From Zopfochytrium polystomum (Eukaryota; Chytridiomycota; Chytridiomycetes; Chytridiales; Chytridiaceae), in contig JAIVFJ010000185.1 of NCBI GenBank assembly GCA_025765615.1, forward strand, positions 1-64,000: DNA of 64,000 bases, read 5' to 3'. Within the stretch, counting starts at the first letter, position 1, and each line of letters starts with the position of its first letter. Below, in pieces: positions 44,356 to 56,778 of this stretch. The position numbers were made by a program, and so were the translations under genes. The notes under the pieces were generated by a model. It was given only the letters and a program-made list of their open reading frames with translations. It was not told the origin of the DNA and ran no database searches.

Positions 44356-46759
44356 ATGAAGGTTGCGAATAGAGGCGGCGGCGGCGGCGGCGGCGGCGGA
44401 CGTGGGCGTGGGCGTGGGCGTGGACGTGGGCATGGGAGTGGGAGTGGGAGTGGGCGTGGTCGCGGAGGCGGCGGCGGCGGCCGCGGGCGCGGGAGTAGCC
44501 GTGGCAGTAACCGTGGCAGTAGCCGTGGCAGTAGCCGTGGCAGGACGGGGCGGGGTGGCAATTCCCGTGGCGGCTCCACCTCCCGAGGCAAGCCGCGCGC
44601 GGCAGCAGCAGGGGCGGCGTCGACATCGGCATCGGCATCGGCATCGTCGGCTTTGACCAAGGCGCGGGAAGGCGCGACGACTCGCACGCCGCCCACGCCG
44701 CCGCCGCAGCGTCATCGACTCAAGCGCCCCGCGGCGGAGGCCGCGGACGGGCGGGAAGGCCACAGCATTCTGTCCAGCTTGAAAAGGAGCAAGCTGGCGC
44801 AGCGGCGAGACGAAGAAGACGAATCGAACGATGACGACGACGACCGTGCTTCAGACTCGGATGGACTTGACGGCGAGGACCGTGACGACGATGACGGCGA
44901 CGTTGACGGAGGTGACGTGGTGAATGGCGCATGACGAAATTCGACTGATCGAATCCCATTCAGCCATGGCCGATCCCTACGCCACTCACTTTGGTAACTC
45001 GGTCGCCGATTTCGACCTGCGAGCGGCCAGCATCCGCAGCAAAGCGTTGGAGTCGACGCAGGTCGAGCTCCCCGGCTTCGAGAATGTTCTGGTCCTTCGT
45101 CCGCAAGCGAACGACTACCAATATCCGGATTTGAAGCCTGTCGCCAAATTCGACTGGATGAAGGCTAGGCTAAAGCTTCGACTGAAGGAACCTTTTGAAA
45201 AACTCAACAAGCCGTGCCTTTCTGGTAGGTTTTGAAAGCGTTTCGCCGTGGGGCCTCAAAAGTCTTAGTTCGTCCTATTTCTGCGCAGACGAACGCGGGG
45301 GAGGCCAGTTCACAACCTTGCAATCAAGTTTATTCCCAATCTTCCACTCGTTCACCGACCTGCTCTTCAGTTACGAGTCTCACGAAACAACCCAGGAAAT
45401 AAGACACGTTGCGGCCTTGCATGCAGTGAACCACGTTCTCAAGTATTGCAACGTGTTTGGGCTGGCGCCATGCTGATGTTCTAACTCGCATTGCAGAACT
45501 AGAGACCGAATCCTGTCCAACAACGAGAAGCTGGCCTCTCTTAAGGACCGTGAAAAAACAGCGTGAGCAACCGATGTTTTCTTTTGTTGCTTCCCTTCTT
45601 TTTTTTTTTGTTTGGCACCTCAGTTAATCATGGTGTATTTTCGACGCAAAATAGACTAGTACTTGAAGATCAGGGATACACACGCCCCAAAGTCTTGTTT
45701 CTGCTGCCTTTCAAGAACGCTGCATTTGACCTGATAAAAAATCTGATAAGTCTTTCTGGAGCAAGGCAGATTGTAAGTTAATTAACTCTCTTTCCACACA
45801 CCGTAATTCACTTTATGTAGGAAAACAAGAGTCGCTTCATGAGCGAATTTGGGCCAAGCAAAGATGACGAGCCAAACCCAAAGAAACCAGGTGCCGACCC
45901 CGAACTGTTGCCCTCCTTTTGCGTTCCTCCTTTCGAGCTTTGAAGAAAAAGCAAGCACTCAAAATTTTTCCCCTTCAGCCGACTACCAGATTGACTTTCG
46001 AGGAAACATTGACGACTGCTTCCGCGTCGGCCTCAAGTTTTCCCGAAAGCACCTCAAGCTTTACTCTGATTTCTACGCGTCCGACATCCTTGTTGCGTCC
46101 CCGCTCGGGCTGCGTATGATCATTGGTGCAGATGGGTGGGTGGGGCTAGTGGTTACTAGTTGCTCGTGCCGCGGAATTCTCACCCTCATATTCAGGGATA
46201 GGGATCGAGATTTCGACTTTCTGTCTTCTATCGAAATCGTCGTTCTCGACCACACGGACGTTTTCTTGATGCAGAACTGGGAGCACGTTGAGGTAAAGAA
46301 ATGGTGGTGAAGTTAAGAGCACGGAAAGAGGCGCAAGGAAGAAATCTCACGAATTGCACCAACCGTGAACTCTCCCACGGCATTAGCACGTCTTCGACCA
46401 CCTCAACCTCATCCCGCGCGAATCCCACGGCTGCGACTTTTCCCGCGCGAAAAAGTGGTACCTCGACGGCCACGCAAAGCACTACCGCCAGACCATCGTC
46501 TGCTCCCACTACAACTCGCCCGAGATCAACTCGCTCTGGAGCAGGGGACTGAACGTCGAAGGCCGCGTCAAAATCACTTGCTCGTACCCGGGCTCCATCG
46601 CCGAGGTCGTCGTGCAGCTGCCGCAGGTAAGCTGCGTGGAAGGAAGTTGGGGGGGCGGGAGCGGGAGGGGGAGGAGGGGACGTAGAATGATGGGCGAAAG
46701 CGTCTCCCCCTCTCTCAATGTTTGCATGCAACAAGTTGTGGCATCTCTTCGAACCATCC

Positions 46760-46798
<39 letters not shown>

Positions 46799-47550
46799 CC
46801 GTGCCAGATGTTTTACAAAGTCCCCGCCACGTCCTTGCAAACAGCCGACGACGAGCGGTTTAAATACTTTACGGAGAAGGTGAGTAATTTTTGTAATTCT
46901 CTCCCCGTTGTTACAAGCTGGCTCATTGAGTACCTGCGGCCCATGAATAGATGCTGCCGCAGCTGTTCCGCTCCAACGTCGAGCTAGACCACACGCTCAT
47001 CTTCATTCCGTCGTACTTTGACTTTGTCCGGCTGCGGAACTACATGACCGAGCGGGAACACGAGTTTGGGCAGCTGAGCGAGTACGTTGTGAATATTTTT
47101 TTTTTTTTTTTTTTTTTTTCCTGGTTTTCCGTGTCGACTGACCTTTCCCCCAATACAGGTACTCGACCCCGACCGACATCGCCCGCGCTCGCAGCTTATT
47201 CTTCGACGGCCGCCTCAAAATCGTCCTCCAAACCGAGCGCTTCCACTTTTTCCGCCGGTAAGATCCCTTTCTCCCCCAGCCCCTCTCAAACCACTAACCC
47301 ACTTCCCTTCCCCGTCCCCTTTAAAAACCAATTCTCCAGCATGCACATCCGTGGCACGCACCACCTCGTGCTCTACGGCCTCCCCGCGCCGCCGCGCTTC
47401 TACCCGGAGCTCGTCAACGCGGTCGAAAAGGCCGACGTGGTGTCGTGCGTGGCGCTGTTCAACCGCTTCGACGTCATGCGGCTCGAGCGCGTCGTCGGGT
47501 CCGCGAGGGTCCGGAGGCTGCTGGAGAAGGAGACGTTCTTGTTTGCGTGA
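44356..47550 (+). CDS. utp25: UTP25 (SSU processome; DEF-like) with Gly/Arg-rich N-terminus
   Basis: This is a nucleolar pre-18S rRNA processing factor. The ATG at 44356 opens a Gly/Arg/Ser-rich region of about 100 residues ([25 protein letters not shown]), then an acidic stretch ([13 protein letters not shown]). The first intron (GTGACGTGG...CCATTCAG, ending about 44965) joins in phase to [17 protein letters not shown], the usual UTP25 start block. The DUF1253/RecA-like core follows in many exons: [119 protein letters not shown] and [20 protein letters not shown]. It lacks the helicase P-loop, as in the family. A (CA)n run (46764-46794) lies in a late intron. Confidence 0.93.
46764..46794. 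repeat. (CA)n microsatellite in a UTP25 intron
   Basis: About 30 bp of CA repeat between the exon ending VVVQLPQ and the one beginning MFYKVPATS. Confidence 0.95.
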
Positions 47551-48150
47551 AAAAAATGGGGGAGTAGGGGGAAATGCCCGGTATTTTTTTTTTTTTTCTT
47601 TTTTCTTGGCTGTTTAACTTTTTTCGGTTGTTGTTGTTGTGTCTGGATGGGGGGATGGGAATGAATGCCGGGGTTGTTTTTGGAGGCGGCGCTTGCCTTT
47701 ATCTTTTTTTTTTTTTTTTTTTTCCCGCACAAAGGGTGGTCGTCCTCCGGCGCTGGTTGCAATTGACCATCCAAAACGAAGCAGCGATCAGTTGCAACAT
47801 GAAAACTGTTCGACAGGGCGAAAAGCGGCGACAGAAACAAAAAAAAGTGTTGAAAGAAAATAGGCTTTTTTTTTATTTCCGTGTGGGCCTCGCCCATTTG
47901 CGTTTGCAAAGACAGGTGTTTTCCATCAACGACCAAGAATACGAGATAAAAGCAAAAAAGTCATAACCTGTTTTTGTTTGTGAGGGGAGGACGAGGAGAG
48001 GCGGGTTTTGGTTTCTGTAGGCGGGTGGGAGTGGGTGTCTTGTAGCAAAGTATAGGAGTCTAGAGAGGAAGGAAAAGAAAAAAAAGAAGAGACCTGGGGT
48101 TCCCGACTTTTCTTTGGGGTCATACCCTCGGCTCTTTTTTGAGTGTTTTC
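47551..48150. other. Tail-to-tail intergenic region
   Basis: This is T-rich 3' flank of UTP25 (poly-T at 47585-47612 and 47705-47723) and the 3' flank of the oxidoreductase gene. No gene is seen. Confidence 0.5.
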
Positions 48151-49495
48151 TTACTCGAGCGAAATGACCTTGCCGCCCTCGTCGAGCGACTTGCGACCGG
48201 CCTCCAAGATCCTGGTGATGATCTCCGTCTCCTTGATCGTCGCCAGCACGCCCTCAAAGTCCTCCGGGGTCTTCTCGCCCGCCGACACCTCCCTGCACGC
48301 GTCGACCCACAGCTCGATCGACCGGTGCCCGTACGTGTGCTGCCCGGCGTACCGTCCCGACGGGTCCGGCTGGTACCTCAAGAACAGCGGGTTGTTCTGC
48401 GCGAACCCGTTCGCATCGGTCGCCCACTCGTACCCCCTGTGGGCCTGGTCGACGCGGACCTCGCCGGCGTGTCCCATGTAAAAGAACCGCTGCTGCGAGT
48501 GCACCTCTGCCTTTGGCGCGATCCACGACGACGTGAAGACGGCCGTCCCCAGGTTCCCGCTCTCGATGGCGCGGAACGTGACCAGCAGCGTGATGGTGTC
48601 TTCGGTCCCGGGCACGCATCCGTACGCCGGCGACGTGGCGACGCCCGTCGCGGCCGACGCCACGACGCTGATCGGCACGGCGCGACCCTGCACCGACCAG
48701 GTCAGCAGGTCGATGTGGTGCGAGTTGAGGTAGTACGAGATGTCGGAGCTCTTGCCGGCCCACGACTTGAAGGTGTGCAGCTGGTGCTTGGGCTGCGACA
48801 TGTAGGCGTTGAAGTAGGAGAAGTCGCCGAGCGTGCGGATGCGCTCGCGCGCGTCGGCGTAGATCGGGTCGAACCGCTTGTGGAGCTCCACGCAGACCAG
48901 CACGCCGTTCTTGGCGGCTTCCTCCACCAGCGTGCGGTGCTCCTGCGTCGTCTTGACGGCGGGCTTGGCGATGAGCTGGGTTTGTTGGTTGGTTGTTTTT
49001 GAAGGGCGGGTTGGCAGGCGTCAGACGAGCGAGAGAACGAGTAAACGAAAGGGGGAGGAGAGCAACGTGCGGCCCCCGCACTCACCACATGGTGGCCCTT
49101 CTGCACGGCGTACAGGGCCTGCTCGTAGTGCACGTCGTCGGGGGTGAAGACGACGACGCAGCTGCCCTTCTCCAGGTCGTCGATGGCGGCCTTGTAAGCG
49201 AGCGGGTCGCGGGCGACCGAGTCGTCGGGGTACAGCTTGGTGGTGACGTCGAGGCCCTTGTACTTTTTGCCGATGCCGTTGGCCAGGTGCTCCCGGATGG
49301 CGGCGTGCTTGGTGCCGGTGGTGCCGACCATCGAGATCTCGTTGACCTTGCCGCGGGACCGCATGTCGTACAGCACCAGGCCGATCACGCCCAACGACTT
49401 GTCGGAGGTGGCCGCCGCGCCGTGGACGAAGCCGGTCGTGTCTGGGGAAGAAAGGGTTGTTGGTCATCTCATGGTTGCTCTGCAAATACTGCGCT

Positions 49496-49533
<38 letters not shown>

Positions 49534-49613
49534 GTTTTGTTTCTTTGTTGAAGGCGTTACTCACATTCACCGGTGCCGATGCAGAGGACGTTCATTGGCT
49601 TAATTGGGGCCAT
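48151..49613 (-). CDS. Gfo/Idh/MocA-family NAD(P)-dependent oxidoreductase
   Basis: There are three exons, 49613-49565, 49441-49086 and 48975-48151, totalling 409 residues with consistent phases. The N-terminus MAPIKPMNVLCIGTGE spliced to YTTGFVHGAA gives the Rossmann GxGxxxGxV motif. VVFTPDDVHYEQALYAVQKG and HHV joined to LIAKPAVKTTQEH form the family's catalytic-lysine block (xxKP), then VELHKRFDPIYADARERI and YYLNSHHIDLL (substrate-side His/Asp). The C-terminal half is the alpha/beta dimerisation domain. Substrate is unknown; sugar or inositol dehydrogenases are the nearest functional class. A CT-rich and AG-rich leader lies upstream; intron 1 carries a ~30-nt poly-T tract. Confidence 0.9.
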
Positions 49614-49917
49614 TGCGGGGGAGTGAGTGGGTGGGAAGAGTAGATGTGTGGGTAGAAGAGGAAGAGGATGAGAAGGAGGAGGAGGAGAAGGTAGAGGGTA
49701 GAGGTATCAAGTGAGTGAGAGAACGAGAGCGTGAATGTGGGAGGAATGAGGCGCCCCCCGTTTATATATATTCTTGAAGGAAATATGAGCTGTGTGTGTG
49801 TGTTGTGTGATCGGGGCGGGAGCCGCTGAAGATTGATTGATTGTCCGCGCCTCTGTCTGTCGGGGCTATCTGTCTGTCTGTCTGTCTGCCTGTCTGCCTG
49901 TTTGTCTGTCAGAGAGT

Positions 49918-49953
<36 letters not shown>

Positions 49954-50664
49954 GAGAGAGACCGAGAGAGACAGGCAGACGAGCAGAACAGGCAGACAAG
50001 AGAAAAAGGGCGTCGCGCGGCGCTCTGGGGACGGGGAGGGGTCAGGGGGCGGTTTCACGGAGGAGGAATGGACTGAGGCAGGGAGGAGGAGAGAGAGAGA
50101 GAGAGAGGGCGAGAGAGATAGACAGAGAGAGAGAGAGAGCGAGAGAGAGAGAGAGGGAGAGAGAGAACACCTGTGCGGTTCCACACGCTTGGGTCCCTCT
50201 CTCTCAGCTCACTCACACGCTCACACACTCTCCTCGCAGCCCTCCAACGGGGCCTCCTCTCTCCCCTCCACTTCGCACACACACACACAGTCCAGCTAGT
50301 TCGTGGAGAAACAACAACAACAACAACAACAAAACAAAAAAAAAAAAAAAGAGTGGAGTCTTCTTGCGACTGACCCGAAAACCAGCCAACAAAAAAAAAA
50401 AAAAAAAAAAAAAAAAACGAAAGGAAGACAAACGTACGGTAAATATGCCTCTCTTTTTTTTTTTATTATAAAATTTTTCCCGTGACAAGGGGGCACTGTC
50501 ACATGCTGGGGCGGCCGACAAGGACCCCGTGGAGGGATCGATGGAAATGAAATTATTTCAGTTGATCGAGTGGGGGGTGAGGGAGGGTGTTCGCCGGGTT
50601 CGCGACTTCCAACCGCATCACGCGGGGGGGCAGGTGGAGAGGAGGAGCGAAAAGGGAGGAGAGC

Positions 50665-50708
<44 letters not shown>

Positions 50709-50765
50709 CTGTGTGTGTGAGCACAGTACCCATCACACACACACAGCACACCACGTCACTCGCGC
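49614..50765. repeat. Microsatellite-rich intergenic region
   Basis: It contains (CTGT)n at about 49869-49910, GA runs at 49919-49948, 50089-50166 and 50666-50698, an (AAC)n run at 50311-50331 and poly-A at 50337-50350 and 50391-50417. No coding sequence is supported, although GA repeats keep spurious frames open on both strands. Confidence 0.8.
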
Positions 50766-53700
50766 CTACGCCAGGGCTTTGGCCAGCAGCGCGTCCTGCA
50801 CCTTCTGGCTGCTCTTGAGGAGCGTCAGGCTGGCCAGCGCGCGCGACGGGCTCGATGCCGTGCTCGTGCTGTTGCTCGCGCTGCGACGCCGACGCGGCTG
50901 CGACCGAGACCGCCGCTGGGGCTGCTGTTGGTAATGCCCAAACTGCGGCTGCTGCTGCTGACACTGCGGCCGCGGTTCTCTCGCGTGCACCACCACGCTC
51001 CTCCGCCCAAACCCTCCTCCTCCTCCTCCTCCTCCTCCTCCCCCTGCGCCATCCAACCCCGTCCAGCCGTCCGCGCGCCGGCCCCCAGCCGCCGCCGCCG
51101 CCGCTGCCGCCCCTCTCCGCTCCCCGCCGCGCCCCTTGCGCCCGTCAACGACCCCGCCCTCCTCCTCCTCCTCGCCCGCTCCCGCCCGCGGTCTCGTCCG
51201 TCCGACTGCGGCCGTCGCCGCCGACGCGGCGGTCCCAGCGCCCGCCCGCGTCGCCGTTCGGCCCCTCTGTTGCTGCTGCTGCTGCTGCTGCCTTCGCACC
51301 GACCCGCCGCCGCCACCGCCCCCGCCGTCCGCTTTGCTCACGTGACGCTCATGCTGCTGCTGTTGCTGCCACAACGCTCTCGCCGCTCTCCGCCGTCCAG
51401 CTTCGTCCTCGTCTTCTCGCCCTCCCAGTCCGCTTCCGCCGTCGTCCTTTGGGGCAGCTGCCTGCGCTTGTTGCTGCTGCGGGTGTTGTCGGTGGTGCCG
51501 CGTCGACGCCGCAATGATGTCGCGCAGGATCGAGATTTGGTCGCCCTGAGAAGAAATTGAAATTTATATAAGTTTTTATATTTTTTGGGGGGGATGGGGA
51601 TCATTTTTAGTTACAAGCAAAGTGCGATAAAAGTGAAGAAGAAGCCCCCACTCATCGTCGGGCGTGTATGTATACCTTGAGCTCCATGTTTTGGATAACG
51701 TCGACGAGCTCGTCGCTGACCTGGCGCAGCTTGTGGTTCGCGGCGCTGCTCTGCGGCTCCCTCTCGCCGAGCGTGGACGCCGCCGACGCCGCGTCGCGGT
51801 GGCGGCTCGCGTCGTCGGCCAGCGTTTCGTACTGCTGGACGAGGAGCTGGTAGTTTCTGGTTTATATTTTAATGTTTTTTGATTGGTTTTTTTTTTTTGG
51901 GGTTAAGACGCACAAGAGTGGCCAAGAAGGAACACGGCCAACCTTTTGCAGTCGTCAAAGTCGTCCTGCAGAAACGACAGCACCTTTTTCAGCTTTGCCA
52001 GGCCGCCCGACGCCGCGCCCTCCTCTGCAATCTCGCTGTGATGCCGCGCATGGTCGCCCCCGTCGCCCTCGCCGTTGTCGCCCAGCCCCGTCCGCAGATT
52101 TCGCGGACGGTCGTGGCGGTCGGAATTGTGGTGGTGCGCGCGGTTTGCAGCCGCGGCGGCGGCGGCGGCGGCTGGTGAAAGCGGCGGCGCCGCGCGCGAC
52201 TGGGACGAGCGCCGCCGCGGCAGCTGCTGCTGCAGGGGCGTTCCGACGCGGGAGGATTTGGACTTGTCGCTCGGGTCGGCGGCGGCGGCGGCGGTCTCGC
52301 GCCTCTTGCTGCAGACCGAGCAAAGCGACGGGTTGTGCGCCTTGAGGAGCGAAAAGACGCGCTGCAGGTTCGCCGTGACCGAGTACGACTTGTTTGGGTT
52401 CTGAGGAATTGGAGGGTTGGTTGGAGGGTAGGGGGGTGAGAGAAGAGAAGGAAAAGGGCACCTCAGCCTAAACTCAAATCACAAGTATGATTTGTTCAGT
52501 ACCGTTCCCACGATAAACGGCATATCCCTCGCAAAGTTATTCCCGTCGACCGCCGCGGCGACAGACGTCACGCTCGCTCTACTGCTGCGCGGTCGCTCCT
52601 GCGACCGGTCCTTGCTCGACGTCGACATTCGGTGCCTCAAAAGCGAGTCCCGAGGGCGAGGAGACGTCGACCGAAGCCGTCGCTTGTCGACCGACGCTGC
52701 CCGTTGCGACTGCCGCGGAGGCATCGGCTTGCGTTCGTTTGTTTTCTTCCATTCTGGAGCCTCCCTCTGGGTTTTGGGAGGAGAACGGTTCAGCAGGGCC
52801 AACAAAAAAACAGAATCTCCGCACAATGCTACCTTTTCCTGCTTGTGGCCTGTTCCAAAAGTCGAATACGCCGATTCTGACGGAAAAGATTCCGTCTTCT
52901 TGAGTCAAAAGAAATGCCAATGAGCGTTTGGCAACCACAAAAACCGAATAGAAAAAAAAATCGGCGAATAAACCGCAAAACGGAAGGAACCAGACAAGAA
53001 ACGAGAAACGAACCTGCTTCGCCGAGCGCTTTGGAAACGCATCGACTCCCCTCCGCGGAACCTTTCGCAGCGCGTCGATTTCCTCCTTCAAATGCCGAAT
53101 CTCGTCAATCTCCAGAAAACTGTCGTTGGGAGACTCGAGCGCAGGATCCACGAACGGACTCGGATTGCGCCAGGACTCTTCCGGCCCGGGTAACCACGCC
53201 GAGGCGGCTGAGGTAGCGGCGACGGCCGGTCGGGAGGTTTCCGCGGTCGAGACGGAAGGCGGCTCCGGTTGCGCCTCGCCCAGGATAGACTCTACTCCCC
53301 ACGGCTCGCGCCAGGTGCTGGTCGGCGCTGGCACCGGCGGCTGCACCGGCGGCGGCGGCGGCGGCGGCGCAAAGTCGACTGGGCTGGTCTCGCCGCGGAG
53401 CAGGTCAGGTGCGTTTTCGCGGATGCGTTGGCGAAGCCGCGCCAGCTCGTCCAGTGCCGCGTCCCGCTCCATGCCAGTGAATTCCTGGAGCTCGCGCACC
53501 CGCTCTAGCTGCCGCTCGAGTATCTGCGCTCGACTTCTCAGCGTTGAGGCTTCGGATTTCAATTCTTCGACGTTCAACGAGTCGCATACGGAGGGGAAGG
53601 GGTGGGGGCGATGGGTACAAATACAATTTAACTACCTTCAGGTTTGTTTCCGACCGTGAACTGCAAACCGGGGTTGGGATCTTACCAAGCTTCTCTCGTA

Positions 53701-56700
53701 TGGTTGCCTCCAAGTCGATTAACGCTGTATCCGCGAAGAGTGCTGCACGGCTTGCACCGTCATCGCCATGAGTGTCCGTCCGCCCAGCGCTTCCCGAAGT
53801 ACCAGGCTTCGCCTCGCTGCCCGATCCTTCCGTGGGGCGCGGATCATCAGTGACACGGTCGAACCCCGCGGCTCGCTTAGCCACAAACTGCGGCTGCTCC
53901 TCCCTCAAACGGTCGATGTCTGCCAAGCCACCCACCTCCTCCTCGTCGCCCAGCGACTGCAGAATGAGGGAATTGCTGACCGAAGTTGCAGCATCTCGCC
54001 GACGATGGCCGCCTTCGCGGCCGCTTGTTGACTGGTTAAAAGACGTCGCGGGCGCCCTTTCTGTCGACGCCGCCTCGGGAGGCGGCTTGTTGTCCATGCC
54101 GACGACGGAGGGCGGAGGGTCCTGCGGCCTCATCGCCGAGGAGGAAGAAACGTCAACCTGTGCCGGCCGGGATACGCTCGGCGCCCTTTCCTCCTGGGGC
54201 AGAGGGCCCTGGTTGCGGGCAAACGTCGACGAGGCGGCCTCTGTTTGAAAAGCGCTTTTCTTCTCGTCCACCGCGTCAGCTGTTGCGTGTCGTTTGGGCG
54301 CTAGCGGGCCTGGCGTGGGCTCGGGTGGGGACCACACTTCGGGAAGGGTGGGTGAGGAGGTCGCCTTGGCTGTCGATTGCGACGCAGAATGACGCGCGGG
54401 TGACTGTGACTGCGAGTTTCTCTCCAGAAGCAGGAGCTGGCGCGTGCGGCTGAGGTCTTGCTCCAAATCTGCGATGCGTTCTTTTGCGTTTCGCTTTTCG
54501 CCTTCGAGCCGTGTAATTTTTTCTTGAAGCGTGCGAAGAGCGCTAACAACAACTGGGAAAAACGTTTGTCAGGAGATGGACGAAAACACTTCAGGTATCT
54601 CCTCATTTTCCGGGTGGGAGTGAGTGGGAGAGAAGCGGCCTCACCTCTGTTGTTGGGCTCATCCGGCAGACTTCCGATACTCCGGTACGTTCGCAGATCA
54701 GGCGTGTAATTTTCAGCGTCAAACTCCCGAGACGATTGAGCACTCAATGGGCGAGTTGTAGAAGCCATGGGATAGGGTAGCCGCGAAGTGGGGTTCTTTT
54801 TCAGCCGGTCATCGCTCAGTCCAAACGGAAGGGGCGGCGAGACAGGTTTGTCCGAAGATATAGGGTTATGCTGATAAACAATTGGGCGCCCACTCGCCTC
54901 GGCGCGATCTCGGCGATTTTTGACCTCACCGTCAAATGCATCCACTTCGTTGCCATGAATTCTGAGTGGGGATGAGAGGTCAATGGATGAGACCGAGCCG
55001 GACCCCAAATCCGACAGAGGATCGCAGTCAGCCATGTTTCCAGGATCCGCGTCTGGGCTCCTGGGGGATCCGTCCGCTGCCCTCTGATATGGTTGGTGGT
55101 TTGCCGCCCAACCGTGAATCGACCGTCTTGGATTGGATCCGCTTGTCTTCCTCGACCGGGTAGTTCTCCGTCCAAAGAGACCATCCGAGTCCGGTTGGGG
55201 GAGAGGGGACAGGGGGGAGATCGCAGCGGTAGATAGTTTTGATTGTTTTGTTGCACTTTCGCGCTGCCAATCGCGTGGCACACCGACCCGTGCCGCGTCT
55301 CCCACTCGAGGACGCTCTCCTCTGGAGGCTCCTCCGTAAGGGCGTGCTGACGGCGATGCGGCACTAAAGTCGACGGCAGGTGCCTCGCGCTGTGACTCCG
55401 GCCGGCCGTCGTATCCGTCGTACCCGCCCAAAAGGGGTTCAAAGCGATCTGGGGATGGCGAGTGAGAATTTGCGGGACGGCGCTCGCCATTATGGATTGG
55501 CCTAGGTGCTTCTGTCCCGAAATTGCTATGGTCGTCCAAAGCTCGTTTTGCGTTTGGCAAATACGTCGAGCTGTTGTCGATTTCCGGTATGGGCAACTTG
55601 CTTTGACCCCAGACAGTGTTTCGCACGTCTGCCGCGGGGGGCGAGGGGAGTGCGGCCTGATGTGCTGCAGCCCCAGGCTTCCCCGCGTTCATCCTCTCAG
55701 GAGATTGACGCTCTGGAACATTCTGGGGTTCGAAGAGTAGTCAGTGACCAACTCTCCAAAGAAAAGTAGTGGAGTCTCCACTTACAAAGTATGTATCGAC
55801 ATCGGCTATGGCTTCCCTCAAAAGGTCGTCAAACCCAGCGTTCAGCGAATCCTCAAAAGCGCGTCTGGGCGGGCTGGTACCGTGCAGCTGGCGCCGGTTG
55901 TCGTCGTCGTTAAAAGCAGGTCCAGGCCGGTCCCCGTTAATCAAATACGCGCGAGGACTGTCCGAACCCCCCGCCGCCAACGACCTCCCCGTTCCCGCCG
56001 CCGCGTCGTTCCCCGCGAGCGAGCCAAGCCTCAAAGGTGAGGACCGACTGGGCGACGAAGACAGCTCTGCGGCTGCCGACCGCGCCTGCTCGGCACGCAA
56101 TGATGAGCGTGGCGCAAATGACGACGACGACGACGACGTAGACAAGCCGGCTGCCATCCAATCGCTGTTGTACTGCTGCTGCTGCTGATGGGGGGGTCGC
56201 GCAGCTGCAAACGGCGTCCGGGGCTCTATCGCCGCTGCAGGTGGCGGTACCGATGGTGGCCGGTAAGCGATGTCGGGCTGTGCCCCCGCCAACAAAGAGT
56301 CCGGATCGACGTCAGACCAGCCGAACGAGAAGCTCGCACCGACCGCGTTCCCGGCGGCGTCGTTCCGGACCGGCAGCGCCACAGCCGCCGCGGCGTCCTC
56401 GGCGACCTTGCCCAGCTCCGCGTCCAGGCGCCGGAGCAGGTCTCTGTCGAGCGAGAGCTGGGGAGCGGCCGCCGGCTGTGCCGCGGTCGCGGTCCTGGCG
56501 AAACGGTGCTGGGGAGACAGGAGCGCGGGGGGGCCGCCGAAGGCGTTGCCGCCGCCGCTGCTGCTGCTGCTATGCTGGAGGAAGCTGGAGTTGGCGGCCG
56601 CCGAGGTCAGCGTGACGTTGGGTAAGAAGCAGAGCTCGCGGAGATCTTCCTCTAGCTCGCGGTCGAGCTGCTCGACGACTTGGTCGAGGTGCCCGAGTAT

Positions 56701-56778
56701 CGCCGTCGCGCTTGAGATGTCGGCCGCCGTGGCCACCCCGCCACCGCCGCCGCCGCCGACCTCGCTTGTCTGATCCAT
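50766..56778 (-). CDS. Large Cep57-domain coiled-coil protein, probable spindle-pole scaffold
   Basis: The start ATG is at 56778 (MDQTSEVGGG), with about eight introns. The first ~750 residues (56778-54660) are Ser/Pro/Ala-rich and probably disordered. A coiled coil follows at about 54550-54400 (VVSALRTLQEKITRLEGEKR, DLEQDLSRTRQLLLLER), typical of the Cep57 family, then more linker and a second coiled coil near 53570-53410 (LRSRAQILERQLERVREL). Near 52570-52300 comes ARDMPFIVGT spliced to NPNKSYSVTANLQRVFSLLK then AHNPSLCSVCS, the conserved block of fungal Cep57/Ppc89-type proteins. The microtubule-binding domain ends with KLRQVSDELVDVIQNMELK spliced to GDQISILRDIIAAS. The C-terminus is Gln/Gly/Ala-rich and ends ALLAKALA. 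Family assignment is good; spindle-pole role is by homology. Confidence 0.8.

Noticed and set aside
48139..49643. Long frames antisense to, or in other frames of, the oxidoreductase gene
   Set aside because: Shadows of GC-rich coding sequence; only the minus-strand frame has Rossmann and xxKP motifs with splice-consistent exons.
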